Source of the DNA: Haemonchus contortus
Lineage: Eukaryota > Nematoda > Chromadorea > Rhabditida > Trichostrongylidae
Assembly: GCA_000469685.2 (NCBI GenBank)
Contig: LS997565.1
Location: 30,908,645 to 30,972,644, forward strand
Reading direction: 5' to 3'
DNA length: 64,000 nt
Shown: positions 1-10,499 of the stretch, in pieces
Layout: the number at the start of each line of letters is the position of its first letter
Numbering within the stretch: position 1 is the stretch's first letter
Program-made: the position numbers and the translations under genes
The notes under the pieces: model-generated
What the model was told of the DNA's origin: nothing
What the model saw: the letters and a program-made list of their open reading frames with translations, nothing else
Databases searched by the model: none

Positions 1-1
1 A

Positions 2-805
2 TGTCGCGATTTCAAAACCCCAGACGAAAGACGCTACCGCACTGAACAGAAAGACTTGTGTCTCAAATGTCTACAACCGTATCACGAAACAAAATGGTGC
101 AACCAACCGCCCTGCAACATCTGTAAGCATAATCATTATCCCTCCCTTTGTCATCATTCCTAATCATTGCAAAACAATACCTCATGAGAAAGGGGTGCCA
201 ATAACTTCACCGAGAACAACTCTACATTCACATAAGATCCAACCAATAATTGGCCGAGAGGAATAAAAGATATGAACTGCAGTCGACTTCCAGACGGTTG
301 GAAACTCGAGCAAGTTCGCTCCCGAATTAAAATGGGGAATTTTTCGAAGGATTTGGCAGCAAACGACACTAAAAGTGGAAACGATGAGGAGGGAGAACCA
401 AATTTGAAAAGTAGTCTCTGTTGCATCGCAATCGGTCCAACAACGGTTCATGCAAAGGGCGACAAACAGCGGAATAACAACGAAGAAGTTCTGCTAATGT
501 GCACAGAGGTCACGCTAGTCAATCCGGATGACAACAGCGAGACCGCAAAAACTATGGCCTTTCTGGATAGTCGTTCAACACATTCATATATCACAACGGA
601 GGTTGCTGAGAAGACGGAACTGAGCCAATTCAAGGAAAAGGACATCACGCTTCACACATTCGGAAATAAGGAGGCACAGACAGTATCATCGAGCAGCACA
701 AGATCAACATCCCATTACCAAACATTTCCTTATACCTTACGAAAGTACAAGCCCTTCTTTTCCTCACAAATCCCCTACCTTCGTCCTACGAACTCCAGTC
801 TCTAA
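2..805 (+). pseudogene. BEL/Pao retrotransposon fragment (gag zinc finger + aspartic-protease-like domain)
   Basis: Frame 2 opens with a cysteine/histidine-rich stretch ending at a stop near 163 (CLKC, then H, then C..C, H and C). The spacing and the preceding FKTPDER-type segment resemble the gag zinc-finger tail of nematode Pao elements. After several in-frame stops (161-250) the same frame reopens at 272-805. There LLMCTEVTLVNPDD, then AFLDSRSTHSYIT, then a TLHTFG-type strand resembles the DUF1758 retropepsin-like domain of BEL/Pao polyproteins. The catalytic-type D-S-G is D-S-R here, with the Asp codon at 566-568. Similarity fades after about 690, and no reverse transcriptase or integrase follows. 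This is a dead fragment. The family call rests on motif order only. Confidence 0.6.
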
Positions 806-1634
806 CAAACGAGATTCACCACAGCTTTTCGGCATCCAATAAACATGGATGCACAGGAATGGACAACTTTTGCAATTGATCCTTTCCTCTGATTTCCATT
901 CCTCAACTGGTGGACATAACCTATTGAACACGAAACTAGAGAAGATAATATCTGGAAGAAAATATCAACTCGCGCCGTTAAGATTAGGATCAAGAGTAGG
1001 AAGAGGAAGAAAAAGAAGAAGAAGAAAAAGAAAACGAAAAAGAAGAAATATTGATCTTTTTTCGGGCGGGAGTGTTTTCGCCTCTCGTTGATCTAATATC
1101 AATATAGATATGTATAGTACATAATCCCCACTCATAGAGTGTGGTTCAATTCAATTGTTCAACTTCTTGTGTGTTCTCCATATGAATAAAGGACTCCTCT
1201 GGATCGGCTATTTCTTCACAACAAACTTTGTATCGGTTAGGGTCATAAGCCATACTGCATTGTTCACTGAGTCACTAGGGCTATATTCAGACGAAATGAT
1301 AGAAAATGCTTCGAATTATTCGCAGGTCAGTGTGCGCTCTGTAACCACCCACGGATGAAAAAAGGTACGATAGCAGCTCTGGAGCACGAATATGAATATG
1401 AATGAATAGCTTTCATATGAGAAAAATTTGAAATGGAGCCGACAAATGGAGATAATAGAGTTACAGAAGACATTTAACAACTATTAACAATTGCTACTCA
1501 TTAGCATCAAAAAAGTCTTTTTCAGCTTCGTCAAGCCTATTAAATCAGTGTTCCCACCCGAGAGCTCATTTTCGACCTATCTTTCAATCAATCAAACTTA
1601 TAAACCGAATTTTTAGCAATAATTCGCTGTGGAT
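806..1634. other. Intergenic, with purine-rich tract at about 985-1050
   Basis: No convincing gene is visible. The stretch 985-1050 is almost pure A/G on the + strand (repeats of GAAGA/AAGAA). It makes the Lys/Arg-rich reading frame over 849-1091 look coding, but this is low-complexity DNA. The rest is AT-rich unique-looking sequence. Confidence 0.5.
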
Positions 1635-3665
1635 GCGCGACCAGCACTCACAAGGGAGGTCTTAGGGCGTGGGAGGCTTTCTGAAAATGGTTTTCTGTAT
1701 GGTATAGGGGCATGAGCACCGAGTATAGAACTATGGTCCATTTCCGCTAAATGGCCTTCTGAATGCCAAAAAAGGAGTGGAAATATTTTTGTCAGAAATT
1801 GCCGTTTTGACCCAGTAAGCGTCGTTTGTTTCATTCATGGCGTCGGCCGTCCGCACAGTAGAAGGCGCCGGTGGACTGGGCATTGAAAATAACGTGGACG
1901 GTAGCCAAAAAAGGGAGCCACATGTTGAAACATGTTCAAAAGGGCGGAGAAGTTTCATATGTGCTCTCCACGGTTGAGCTACTAGCAGTGACAGACGATG
2001 TAGTGGATAGCGATGTGGACTTGGAGTTGGGGCGTCTGAGCTGGGTTGATGGTTCGGATTTCCGAGGCTTCGTCGTTTTGCATTTTATGCTGCCACCTCC
2101 AGATTGACTCCATACTGCACCAGGGCCAAAGAAAGTGCCTCAATGGTCATGGTCATAACCAGGACCAGCGATAACCTCTACAAGTCGTTGAATTTGATTG
2201 TGGCGCACTATCAGTGAAGGAACTTCCAGGCTTCACACCCCTAAGAGTCCCCCCTTCCCCCTTCCCTCCCCCTCAACTTCCTCACGTAGTTTTTTTCATC
2301 ATTTCGGCTGTTTTTGCATACCACACATCGATAGTTCATTCAGTTGGTAAAATATTGGTAAATTGGTATGATATCATTTTGGTAGCCAAAAAACTCGATA
2401 TCATATCATGTGGTCTCCGGACATTGTATGGACATTGCACAGTCCATACAATTGTTTGAATGATTTGGACAAGAATTGCTTGATTGTTGTTTTATTTCGA
2501 GCGAGATGCTTCAAAACTAATGAAAGGCGCATCTAGTTTCGATGATTTCACCGTCTTCTACCCTAGCTGATTTAGCGCCGTTGAAGGGTTTTTGTCCACT
2601 GTTCTTTTTGGTCACCTCCATTTACTTCTCTCCTCACGTATCTTCCAGTATCTTCTGCAGTCACCTCGACTTCAACAATGTCCTTCTAGACCGCGACATC
2701 CCAGCCCTTCATAGCATGACGCGGAGTTAGGAGATCCTATGTTGGGAACGGGTATGCCCGAACCCTTCATCTAGTCATTAATCTAGTAATTTGGCGCTTG
2801 ATTGATTTCCTTCAAGGGTGACAGTTTTTTATATCGAGCCCAATGCTCATGGATCCTTCAGCAAGAAGGGGAGTTGGAAGAGAATCTGATTCGTTTCCCC
2901 ACAGAAGTTCGCGGTTGACGCCCAGGGAAAAGTCGAAATTGGTGGCTACAATGAATATGGGATTCCTGTTATCTTTGCAATTGCAAACGAGGTCGAGGAC
3001 AGCTTCCATCGAACAGTAACCATATTATAGGGTTTTGATCCCCATTACAACTTTTACATAGTGTGAAGCCTCTACGCTCCTTCACTAATAGTGCGCCACG
3101 TATCAAATTAAAACGATCTGTAGAGGTTATCGCTGGCCCTGGTCACGACCATGACCAGTCAGGCAATTGCTTTGGCCCTGATGCAATATGGAATCAGTCT
3201 GGAGGTGGCAGCGTAAAATGCAAAAATGGGAAAGCCTCGTAGATACAAACCATACACCCAGCTTAGACGCCTCAACTCGAAGTCCATATCGCTATCCACC
3301 ACACCATCCGTCGCTGCTAAGAGCTCAACCGTGGTGAGCACATATGAAACTTCTCCGCACTTTTCAACATGTTTCAATATGTGGCTCCCTTTTTTGGCTA
3401 CCGTTTATGTTATTTTCAATGCGCAATCCACTATCGCCTTCAACAGTGCGCAAAGTCGACGCCATGAATGAAACAAACGACGCTTACTGGGTTTAAACGG
3501 CAATTTCTGACAAAAATATTTCCCCTCCTTTTTTGGCATTCAGAAGGTTTAGCGGAAAGGGACCATAGTTCTATAGCCAGTGCTCATGCCCCTATACCAT
3601 ACAGAAAATTATTTTCAAAAAGCGTCCCAGCCCTGAAAGACCTTCCTTGTCAGATCCTGATGGCA
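1635..3665. repeat. Foldback element: two ~610-bp inverted arms around an ~810-bp centre
   Basis: The left arm (about 1635-2245) reappears as its reverse complement at about 3055-3665. Examples are the GGGGCATGAGCAC block near 1707 against GTGCTCATGCCCC near 3581, the AAAAAAGGGAGCCACAT block near 1908 against ATGTGGCTCCCTTTTTT near 3378, and the CACTAATAGTGCGCC block near 3084 against GGCGCACTATCAGTG near 2202. Arms are roughly 85-90% similar by eye with small indels. The two arms give mirrored short reading frames (1613-1834 minus, 3468-3698 plus). These are consequences of the repeat, not genes. The central 2246-3054 holds nothing recognised. It is probably a non-autonomous foldback/MITE-like DNA transposon. 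No terminal duplication could be fixed. Confidence 0.75.
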
Positions 3666-5987
3666 AGAGGATCCACAGTTTTATGGTGTTTACTTTGAAA
3701 TAAATTATTACACCATGTAGAAGATTTCTGAGGTCTACTGTTCGAGTTTCAGTCGGTATGCATGGATGTCTCTTATGGAACTTTTGTGACACGTTTCCTA
3801 TCTATTATTACTTGGCATCACTAGCTAACATTTTCTTTCGCGAACTCCAATGCTAGAAACGTTACGCGACCACGCGCGCACAACGTAGATACTCTTTGGG
3901 CAGTATGCATAATGTCCAGGGTAGGGGAGGAGAGTCTCCCCAAGGAAGTTTTTGCGAAGGGCGCGAACGTTCAAATGGTAAGTTTTGGGTCAAGATAGTG
4001 GCAATGTAGCAAAGTTTCCCCCTATAAACAGGTGGAGAACCGACAGCCTTCGATAATCGTGTGATGTTTGCCTCTGCGACCTTACCTTAGCGAGAGCTCA
4101 GAGAAGCCCGACCCCATTGACTCCTCATCCTGGGAGGGGAGGCCTCCCTACCCTGGGAAGGGGGTACCCCAAAAATTGAGCTGGGGCGCGATGGTCATGT
4201 ACACCGCTCTCTGTTATTCACTACATTATTCACTGAGCGCTTATTCCTCTGACTTCTGGTGCCGAATTCGTCAAGTATTGCTCTGATTTTATTCTATTGC
4301 TGCAACCAACTACCAGTTTATTTGTATTGCTGCACTCGTTGCTATGAAGCAGTTGAGGCTTTTATTAGGCAGGATTTTCTTTCTAGATCTACACCAGTTA
4401 TCCTGTGCTTTTTTGCATCATGATCCTGGTGTAATTTAAGAACGTGACCTGAATTATTTCTGTTAACAACTTGTAATTAGTTTTTCGACTAATTTATACA
4501 TTGTTTTATATCCTGTTACATTTTACTCTTTGTACACTCGGCTATTCCTGTCGTGGTAGGCGGTGGCGGCATGACGCTATGTAATGCCGTAGTCTTTAAT
4601 TATTTTATTTCTCAGTTTTGCACTAAGCTCTCAATGTTGATACTAAATTAAGTGTTGTCAAGTATTACAGTTGCAACCCCTACTTGTTCTGCCTTTAATT
4701 TTCCGACGAACAATGTTTAAAGGAGAAGGCAAACTTTATACGGAAGGGTCGCTTCTGTAAGAGTCGCGAGAGTTGTGAGCATTGCGGTAAATTAGCTAGT
4801 GTGGGCGAATGTGTCGATAACTGGTCGATAGCGTGAGTGCGGGTCAAGGGAGCCGCCTGCCCTTTTCATTGCAACATAGCGTAGCTCTATAATGTTATGT
4901 TACGGTATTGATGACTCATCTCATCACGCATACTTAAGGTCCGCCGTTGCCTCCTGTGGGGCACTCAGTACAGTCGTCAGCATCTGCGCCCCACGATTAA
5001 GCCGCACACCCGCTGTTCCTGCATATCCTGTCTGTCGCCTCTGGGCCCGACACTTTCCGCCTTCTTACATGCCTCTATCCAGCCGATCTTCAACAACGTC
5101 AGCGACTGGACTGATCTCCATTTAACTCGAGCACTATTTGATAAAACTGATATATTTATTCATGGTGTGCGCAGTATATTTGGGGATCAACTGTGCGGTA
5201 ATCCCGCACATGATTACTGGTAGCAGCGAGTTCCGACAGCCAGGAGGGAGGTAAGTAACCAATCATTTTGGCTCTGTTGAGTCTTAGCAGGAAAATCGAG
5301 CCTGATCAACTCCTTTTTCTTGTATGTCCACCTAGCCCAAGCGGGTGGTGTAGTTAGCTTATCGATTCTAGCATGGTATTGCGGATGTGTATGTTCTGTA
5401 CTTTTCGAATCGATCTTAGTTTTGTTTTCTCTTGTGGCGCCACTCTCGTGATCTCCTCTATGAGGAACGAGTTCTGGCCAAACGTCCTCTGTGAGGAACG
5501 TGGTATTGGCCAGTCCTTTTAAAATGTTGAATGTTAATCGGATGGTAACCTGAAGTTTAGTTTACGTCCGTTTTGTGGAGTATTAGTTGCCCCGGGGGCC
5601 TGTTGGTCTTGAACGAGAGCTCTGTGCAAGTAAGGAACAGCGAAGAGAGTACCTACTTTCGTAGCTACCATGATAGCTCAACGACACGTTTCGTTAAGCC
5701 TGAGTTTTGTCAGTTTAGTGCGCACCTATTTTTGTTCAATAGACGAGAGTAGACAAACATGAGCAAGCAGTCGAGATGTTACGATGAGATACGTTTTTTT
5801 ATGAGGCATGGCTTCAGTTCGCTCAATACATGGTAGCCTACTATTGATGAATATGTTAAATAGTAAATACTCGATGGCCAATTGATAGAAAACAATTTTA
5901 ACTATCTCAAGTGTTCCTCCTCATTTTATTTCTCATTCTACTATCGTCGATTTACATGTATGGCATCTTTCATAGTGCACGATTGTG
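3666..5987. other. Intergenic, no gene recognised; small tandem duplication near 5453-5525
   Basis: No supported exon or RNA gene was found. A short imperfect tandem duplication is visible: a block reading CCTCTATGAGGAACGAG..TGGCCA is repeated about 36 bp later as CCTCTGTGAGGAACGTG..TGGCCA. A tRNA A-box-like string near 5348 has no B-box partner. Confidence 0.45.
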
Positions 5988-5991
5988 CGAG

Positions 5992-6148
5992 CGACCAGTC
6001 GCGCGACTGGTCGCTCGACTGATCGCGCCACCGGTCGCTCGATCGGTCGAAGAGGCCGCGCTAGTTATAAGTGCCGCCGAGGACGGTCCCGAGCAGACCG
6101 CGCGATCAGTCGAGCGACCGGTCGAGCGACCAGTCGCGCGACTGGTCG
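5992..6148. repeat. 12-bp-period array of palindromic decamers (nine units in two blocks)
   Basis: Nine decamers of the form CGAYYRRTCG are spaced exactly 12 bp apart within each block. The left block has CGACCAGTCG (5992), CGACTGGTCG (6004), CGACTGATCG (6016), CCACCGGTCG (6028) and CGATCGGTCG (6040). The right block has CGATCAGTCG (6103), CGACCGGTCG (6115), CGACCAGTCG (6127) and CGACTGGTCG (6139). Adjacent units form larger palindromes, and the blocks are partly inverted copies, so the DNA could fold into a strong cruciform. Read on + (5911-6234) the unit gives a four-residue repeat of the R-x-V-A/E type, but there is no other sign of coding. It lies about 1 kb upstream of the gag-like ORF and may be part of that element's end. 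Confidence 0.85.
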
Positions 6149-6523
6149 TGGACTATGAAAGCAGCCTGTCAATTCATTTTCGAATTTCCCATTTCGACCA
6201 CCCGACTGATCCCGGCGGCGTCTACGCTGCATGAAAATAGGGTATTTACGCCTTAACGCGAGCCGCAGGTTTCGCCGTGGAATTGAACAAGTTCTTCGGC
6301 GAAACCTCGAGGTAGGTGACACCTGCGTTGTGTCCCTGCCTCCGAACTTTTATCCTGAGTTATCAGGACACCCTCCTGAGCCAGGATATTATGCCCGGAG
6401 GCTATTTTGCCTCAGGTAAATTTTGCAGAATAGACGAAAACGGTGAAAACCGTTCAGGCTTATAGCCGTTTTGCGCGAAAACTAAAGTATTTGAAAATAG
6501 AGACTTAAGGTGACAGTTTGTCC

Positions 6524-6911
6524 GATCAAGATAAGGATGTCTGGCGAATCCTTGTGTAAACATAAGTCTGTTCCCACGAAGTCGCATGAGAACCTACGAA
6601 CGGTGAGAAGAAGCCGATCAGATAAGAATTCTTGACATTTCCGTTCTTTCCTTGCAACTCTTGAAGTCAGTTGCGATCAGATAACGAATCTTTGACCTTT
6701 TCCAAACCCGACTAGCTTCTCACATGGTTTCTCACGTTTTTTTATGTTGCTGCAGGCAAGCTCGATGTTTACATAAATGTTAGTTCCCATGAGCTCGATC
6801 AGATAACAAGTCAATGACATTCCCTATCCCAAGATTTCCCACACTTTTTTCTCCTCCGCAAACTGTATCAAAGGAATTTCCGAACTTTTTCTTTGGAACT
6901 TTATCAGATAG
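6524..6911 (+). promoter_or_regulatory. Cluster of GATA-factor-type motifs in repeated units upstream of the gag-like ORF
   Basis: Five copies of a GATCAGATAA-like motif occur at 6524 (GATCAAGATAAG), 6616 (GATCAGATAAG), 6675 (GATCAGATAAC), 6797 (GATCAGATAAC) and 6904 (TCAGATAG). Each contains WGATAR, the known recognition core of GATA zinc-finger factors. The motifs belong to a larger degenerate repeat: about 6553-6640 resembles about 6766-6830, sharing TTTACATAA, GTTCCCA and TTGACATTTCC-type blocks. The placement in the 500 bp before a TATA box suggests the enhancer part of an element promoter. GATA dependence is inference. Confidence 0.55.
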
Positions 6912-6981
6912 TAGTCAAGTTCTCAAAATTCCCACACAGATATGCAACACAAACTGTAAGCTCCACCCCCTCGGTAGGGAG

Positions 6982-6989
6982 TATATAAG
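6982..6989 (+). promoter_or_regulatory. TATA box of the element promoter
   Basis: TATATAAG lies 28 nt before the first ATG (7017) of the gag-like ORF. With the usual ~30-nt TATA-to-start distance, transcription would begin at about 7010-7020, leaving almost no 5' leader. Confidence 0.6.
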
Positions 6990-7016
6990 CTGCACAGCTA
7001 TCAGGGGTCTTATTCA

Positions 7017-7563
7017 ATGCCGCTCACACGTAGTCAATCTTCCGCCGTTGCTACTTCGGGATCGCCATCGCCTCCGTCGATAGGGACTGCTGTCCCTGAG
7101 CCCGAGCACGACCCGCAGGACACCGTCGACCCTGGAGCTGCAGCTCCTGATTCAGAAACAGTTTCTTTTAGCTCCCTTACAACACCATTAGACTCCTTGT
7201 ACTCTCTTTCCAGGATGGAGGACACAGCTGTGCTACACGCCAAGGACGGCAGGGCTCTTCGAGATGCCACTTCGGCGGCACTTGCCCAAGTGTGGAGGGA
7301 TGCTCGATCACAGACATCAGCACTTGCCCAGCGGATCAATGAAGGTTAGCCGCCCACAATCGCAACCTTCACGCCGAAACGAGACCGGCTATGCTGATCA
7401 GTGTTTCAACTGCGGAGGTCTCGGTCACCGCGCGCGGCAGTGTGCTTCACCACCTATTTCAGGAAGAGGAAGAGGAGATAGAGACTGGATCGTTCCCAGC
7501 GGAGGCATCAGACAACGACAAATCCAATGCCATGTCTATTATGGACCGCTGCCATATTCGTAA
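7017..7563 (+). pseudogene. Gag-like fragment with zinc knuckle (Ty3/gypsy-type element)
   Basis: Frame 3 opens at ATG 7017 (MPLTRSQS.., a Ser/Pro/Glu-rich start like many gag proteins) and stops at 7347-7349 after 110 residues. A different frame then carries a retroviral-type CCHC zinc knuckle (CFNCGGLGHRARQC, about 7402-7445), ending at 7563. The capsid-like body expected between the N-terminus and the knuckle is largely absent, so there is a deletion or an unrecognised splice between 7340 and 7360. The knuckle binds nucleic acid in intact gags. The frame break means no full protein is made unless RNA is processed. The neighbours support a retroelement origin: integrase follows immediately. 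Confidence 0.6.
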
Positions 7564-8841
7564 GAACGGGTGTCTTTATGTATTCCCTTATCACACTGGA
7601 CACAGGTACGAAGTTTTGTTTTTACCCGCCAAACTTCGCGAGCCCGTTTGCGTCGCCTTTCACAGCAGTCCAGCTGCGGGCGGACATTTCAACTGGAAGA
7701 AGACGGTAGGTAAAATTGCTCGCAAATATTTTTGGTTAAATATGAAAGAAGATGTTTTTCGCTTCGTACGTTCCTGTGACGCCTGCCAAAGAAAGCGGAA
7801 TCATGCCGCTAACCGTGAGCAACTTCTACCCATTCATGCCGAGGCAATCTTTCACAAAGTTTATTTAGTTTCGATCATTTCTCTAAATATGTTATCGCTT
7901 CGCCTCTTCCGGATAGCTCCGCTCCTACAGTAGCTCAAGCCTTGATGAGCGAATGCATTTTGAAGTATGGAGCTATGACAGAATTAATCTCTGATAATGC
8001 TTCTTATCTTAAAGGTGAGCTCATTTCTGAACTAGGTAAACTACTACGTATTCATCGATACTTCTGCACACCTTACCATCATGAAGGCAATGGTGTTTGT
8101 GAAAGAGTCTTCGCTACTTTTCAAGCAATGCTCCGCACTTACATCAGTGACAATCAATTAGATTGGGATACGTATCTTCCTGCGTGTGTCTTTTCCTATA
8201 ATACGAGTATTCATACAAGTACTAATGAAACACCATTCTTCCTCATGTTTGGCCGTGATCCGGTCTTTAACATCGATCTTATGCTTCAACGTAGCTCATT
8301 TCGACATATTCCCTCCGATACAGAGGCTAGCATCTACAAAGAATCATTACTCTCTGCTCTGCATTCTGCTTGGAGCTTATCCTCAGCCTTTAACATCCAA
8401 CAAAGCATTCGCTTCAAAAAGCAGTATGATAAGTCAGGACTCCCACCTCTCAAGATTGCAGTTGGGGAGCGTGTCTATCTCAGAGATTTTGCTCCTAAAA
8501 TTGGGTTGTCACCTAAACTCTGCTACCCTTGGTTGGGGCAGTTTCGAGTCATCAAAGTGGACCACCCTCATTTGGTCATCACTAGTATTTCTTCTCCCCA
8601 ATCACCACCTAAACGAGTTCATATGAATCAGGTCAAGAAATGTTTCGAAATTTCCGGTCCTGTTTTCACGTCACCGTGGGTCCCTCGTGAAGAAGCCTCC
8701 GCTCTGTCTCATCATGAAGCTTCTTCTCTTCAACTTCCTGGATATCATAGAAGCGAGCTCTCCCCACCATCTACGCTCTCTCCTCCTCTCATTCCGCACA
8801 ACTATAATACGCGTTTTCGCAAACGTACAACTTCCGTTTGA
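7480..8841 (+). pseudogene. Ty3/gypsy-type integrase, frameshifted (first catalytic Asp region lost)
   Basis: Frame 2 up to about 7850 carries the H2C2 zinc-binding domain (H..H near 7660-7690, then SCDACQRKR near 7776). A break at about 7853-7873 shifts to frame 1, which starts within the integrase core (DHFSKYVIASPLPD) and stays open to 8841. The missing strip is where the first Asp of the D,D-35-E triad normally lies. The second Asp (ISDNASYL, near 7990) and the Glu (NGVCERV, near 8090) are present. The C-terminal part has the SH3-like/GPY-type strand (GERVYLRDF, then YPWLGQFRV) and a Ser/Pro-rich tail. No protease, reverse transcriptase or RNase H lies between the zinc knuckle and this domain. 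It is either an internally deleted gypsy element or a Ginger-like DNA transposon derived from a gypsy integrase. Confidence 0.8.
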
Positions 8842-9030
8842 TTACGGTCACCTCATCCCATTATCATTATCATTTACCTAGTCTTTCGTATTGTTTAATC
8901 CTTTACTTTTCTTCGTTCGTGCCGTTAATTTCCAATTCATCGGCGTGTTCGCTGTTATCGAGAAAACGCGTCTTTTGGCAAAACGCCACACACCTCTTAT
9001 ACAACCCCTTGCAGACAAGTGCGTACGTTA
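8842..9030 (+). promoter_or_regulatory. Short spacer between integrase and helicase frames, with acceptor-like signal
   Basis: About 190 bp separate the integrase stop from the next frame. A splice-acceptor-like ACCCCTTGCAG ends at about 9014, just before the first ATG (9031). A TTATACAA string sits near 8998. The downstream frame could be reached by splicing or trans-splicing, or have its own start. None of this is proven. Confidence 0.3.
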
Positions 9031-10499
9031 ATGAATCCTACCGATCCGGTCGCACACCAAGGCTCTGAGCCCCCGCAGTCGGATGAACCCCTTAGTCAAG
9101 TCGAAGAAATGGACCAATCAGGTAGTACATCATTGCCAGCTGGCGTGTCCCTATCATATGCCTTTTCAGGACCGCCGCCATCTCCCCAGCCGAAGGAGAC
9201 ACCATCCGATCTTGGAGACTTAGAGCCAGACGTGTTTTTCGAAGTAGCCGACTTGGAGAGTCTCGTTCCCGCGCAGGAGCTCCGTGAGCTACTCCTGACT
9301 CCAGATCTCCTCGCTTCTCCAGCCAAATCGTCTTCCGGCATACCCGTTCAAGCTGAATCGCTTCTCGAGCCGAAATCTGAGATGTCATCCGCCGAAAGTA
9401 TTGCTGCTATTCCGCTTCCGCTCGGACCACCACCTCCAGGTTCTTCTGGAGCTGTTGCTCCTTACGTTGAATCCTTTGGAGCTAGTTCTCCTCCGCGCAC
9501 AGCCTCGGTTGTTTCAGCATCATCTCTGAGCGCACGCAGGGACGCGGTAGCCCCTACCAACAAACTCGAAAACCTACCGTTTCTCTTTCGCAAGCGTCAT
9601 CGCCAGACAGCAAGCCGCAGAAGCCGCACAAGCTGCAACAAACCAAGCACGGGCGCCGATGACGATTGTCTTCTTTTCGCCGCGTCTCCACCAGTCGATT
9701 AACGGTAATAACTAACTTGAATCTCCCCGAGTTTACGCCACCGGACTTCACCCATCGTCTTTTCGGTTGTCATCCATGGGCAAGCCTGGTCTCTCTTCGT
9801 GACCGCTCTTTTCCATCTCGCGCAGAAGATCTTACTAGTGAAATCAACCTTGAGCTCTATGGTCATATCCCGAGTGGCGGTTATCTTTCGACTAAGTTCG
9901 TAAAGCGTCTTTTTCCTCACGTCTTTAGAGAACGTCCGAATCGTAGTCGCCCTCTTCCCATCGTAGAGTTAATGCGGTTAGATCACGCAGTACACTTCCG
10001 GAAAACCTCGCAGGAGATCATCGACGAACTTCTGAACGGCGACTACGTTGCGACTGAGAACACTCTGCCGACTACTCCCGAAGGATCAGCACCATCTGTC
10101 GTTCTCCCTGAACTACGCCCTCATCTTCCGGTCCTCTACCAGGTCGTCAACAAGGGCGCTGGGCAAGGAGTCGTCTTGGAAGCCAAGGACTTCTTCATCC
10201 CCGGCCCGGATCGTCGCGAATTACATCTTATTATCTTGGATCAGTTCTACAAATGTGCTCAGCGGCACGCGGGGTTTCGACAAATCGCTTCTTTCTGTGA
10301 AGGACTTCGTATGGGTCTATTCGGCCCAACCCACGAGAGCAGCCCTACGGGATCCTGCCACAGCCCTCAGGCAGGCACGCATCCCTAAGGCCACAGCCTT
10401 GGACACTCGCTTTCCGTACTTTTTCCGAGTGCATGAATTCGTCTTGGTCACTCCCCCTTCCTCCCCCCCCCCACAACCCGGAGAACGTTTGGCATAGTC
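9031..10499 (+). pseudogene. N-terminal half of the helicase protein: Pro/Ser-rich region then unknown domain, two frameshifts
   Basis: Frame 1 runs from ATG 9031 to 9702 and encodes an acidic Pro/Ser-rich, probably disordered region. Near 9690-9705 coding character moves to frame 3 (open to 10388; LNLPEFTPPDF.., a folded-looking but unrecognised domain). Near 10290-10330 it moves back to frame 1 (RFPYFFRVHEFVLV, open to 10497), and at the C-run near 10464-10473 it returns to frame 3, which continues into the helicase ORF. Continuity is inferred because each frame stops just after the next one takes over. GC is visibly higher than in flanking DNA. I do not recognise the domain. Confidence 0.5.

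Noticed and set aside
849..1091. Lys/Arg-rich ORF that looks like a nuclear or ribosomal protein
   Set aside because: The basic part is a translated purine tract, with no splice context or similarity.
5337..5420. Possible tRNA (GTGGTGTAGTTAGC A-box-like string)
   Set aside because: No B-box at the right distance and no cloverleaf stems.
5911..6234. Small secreted or repeat protein with R-x-V-A repeats
   Set aside because: The repeat peptide follows from a 12-bp DNA array that is equally open on the other strand; no coding support.
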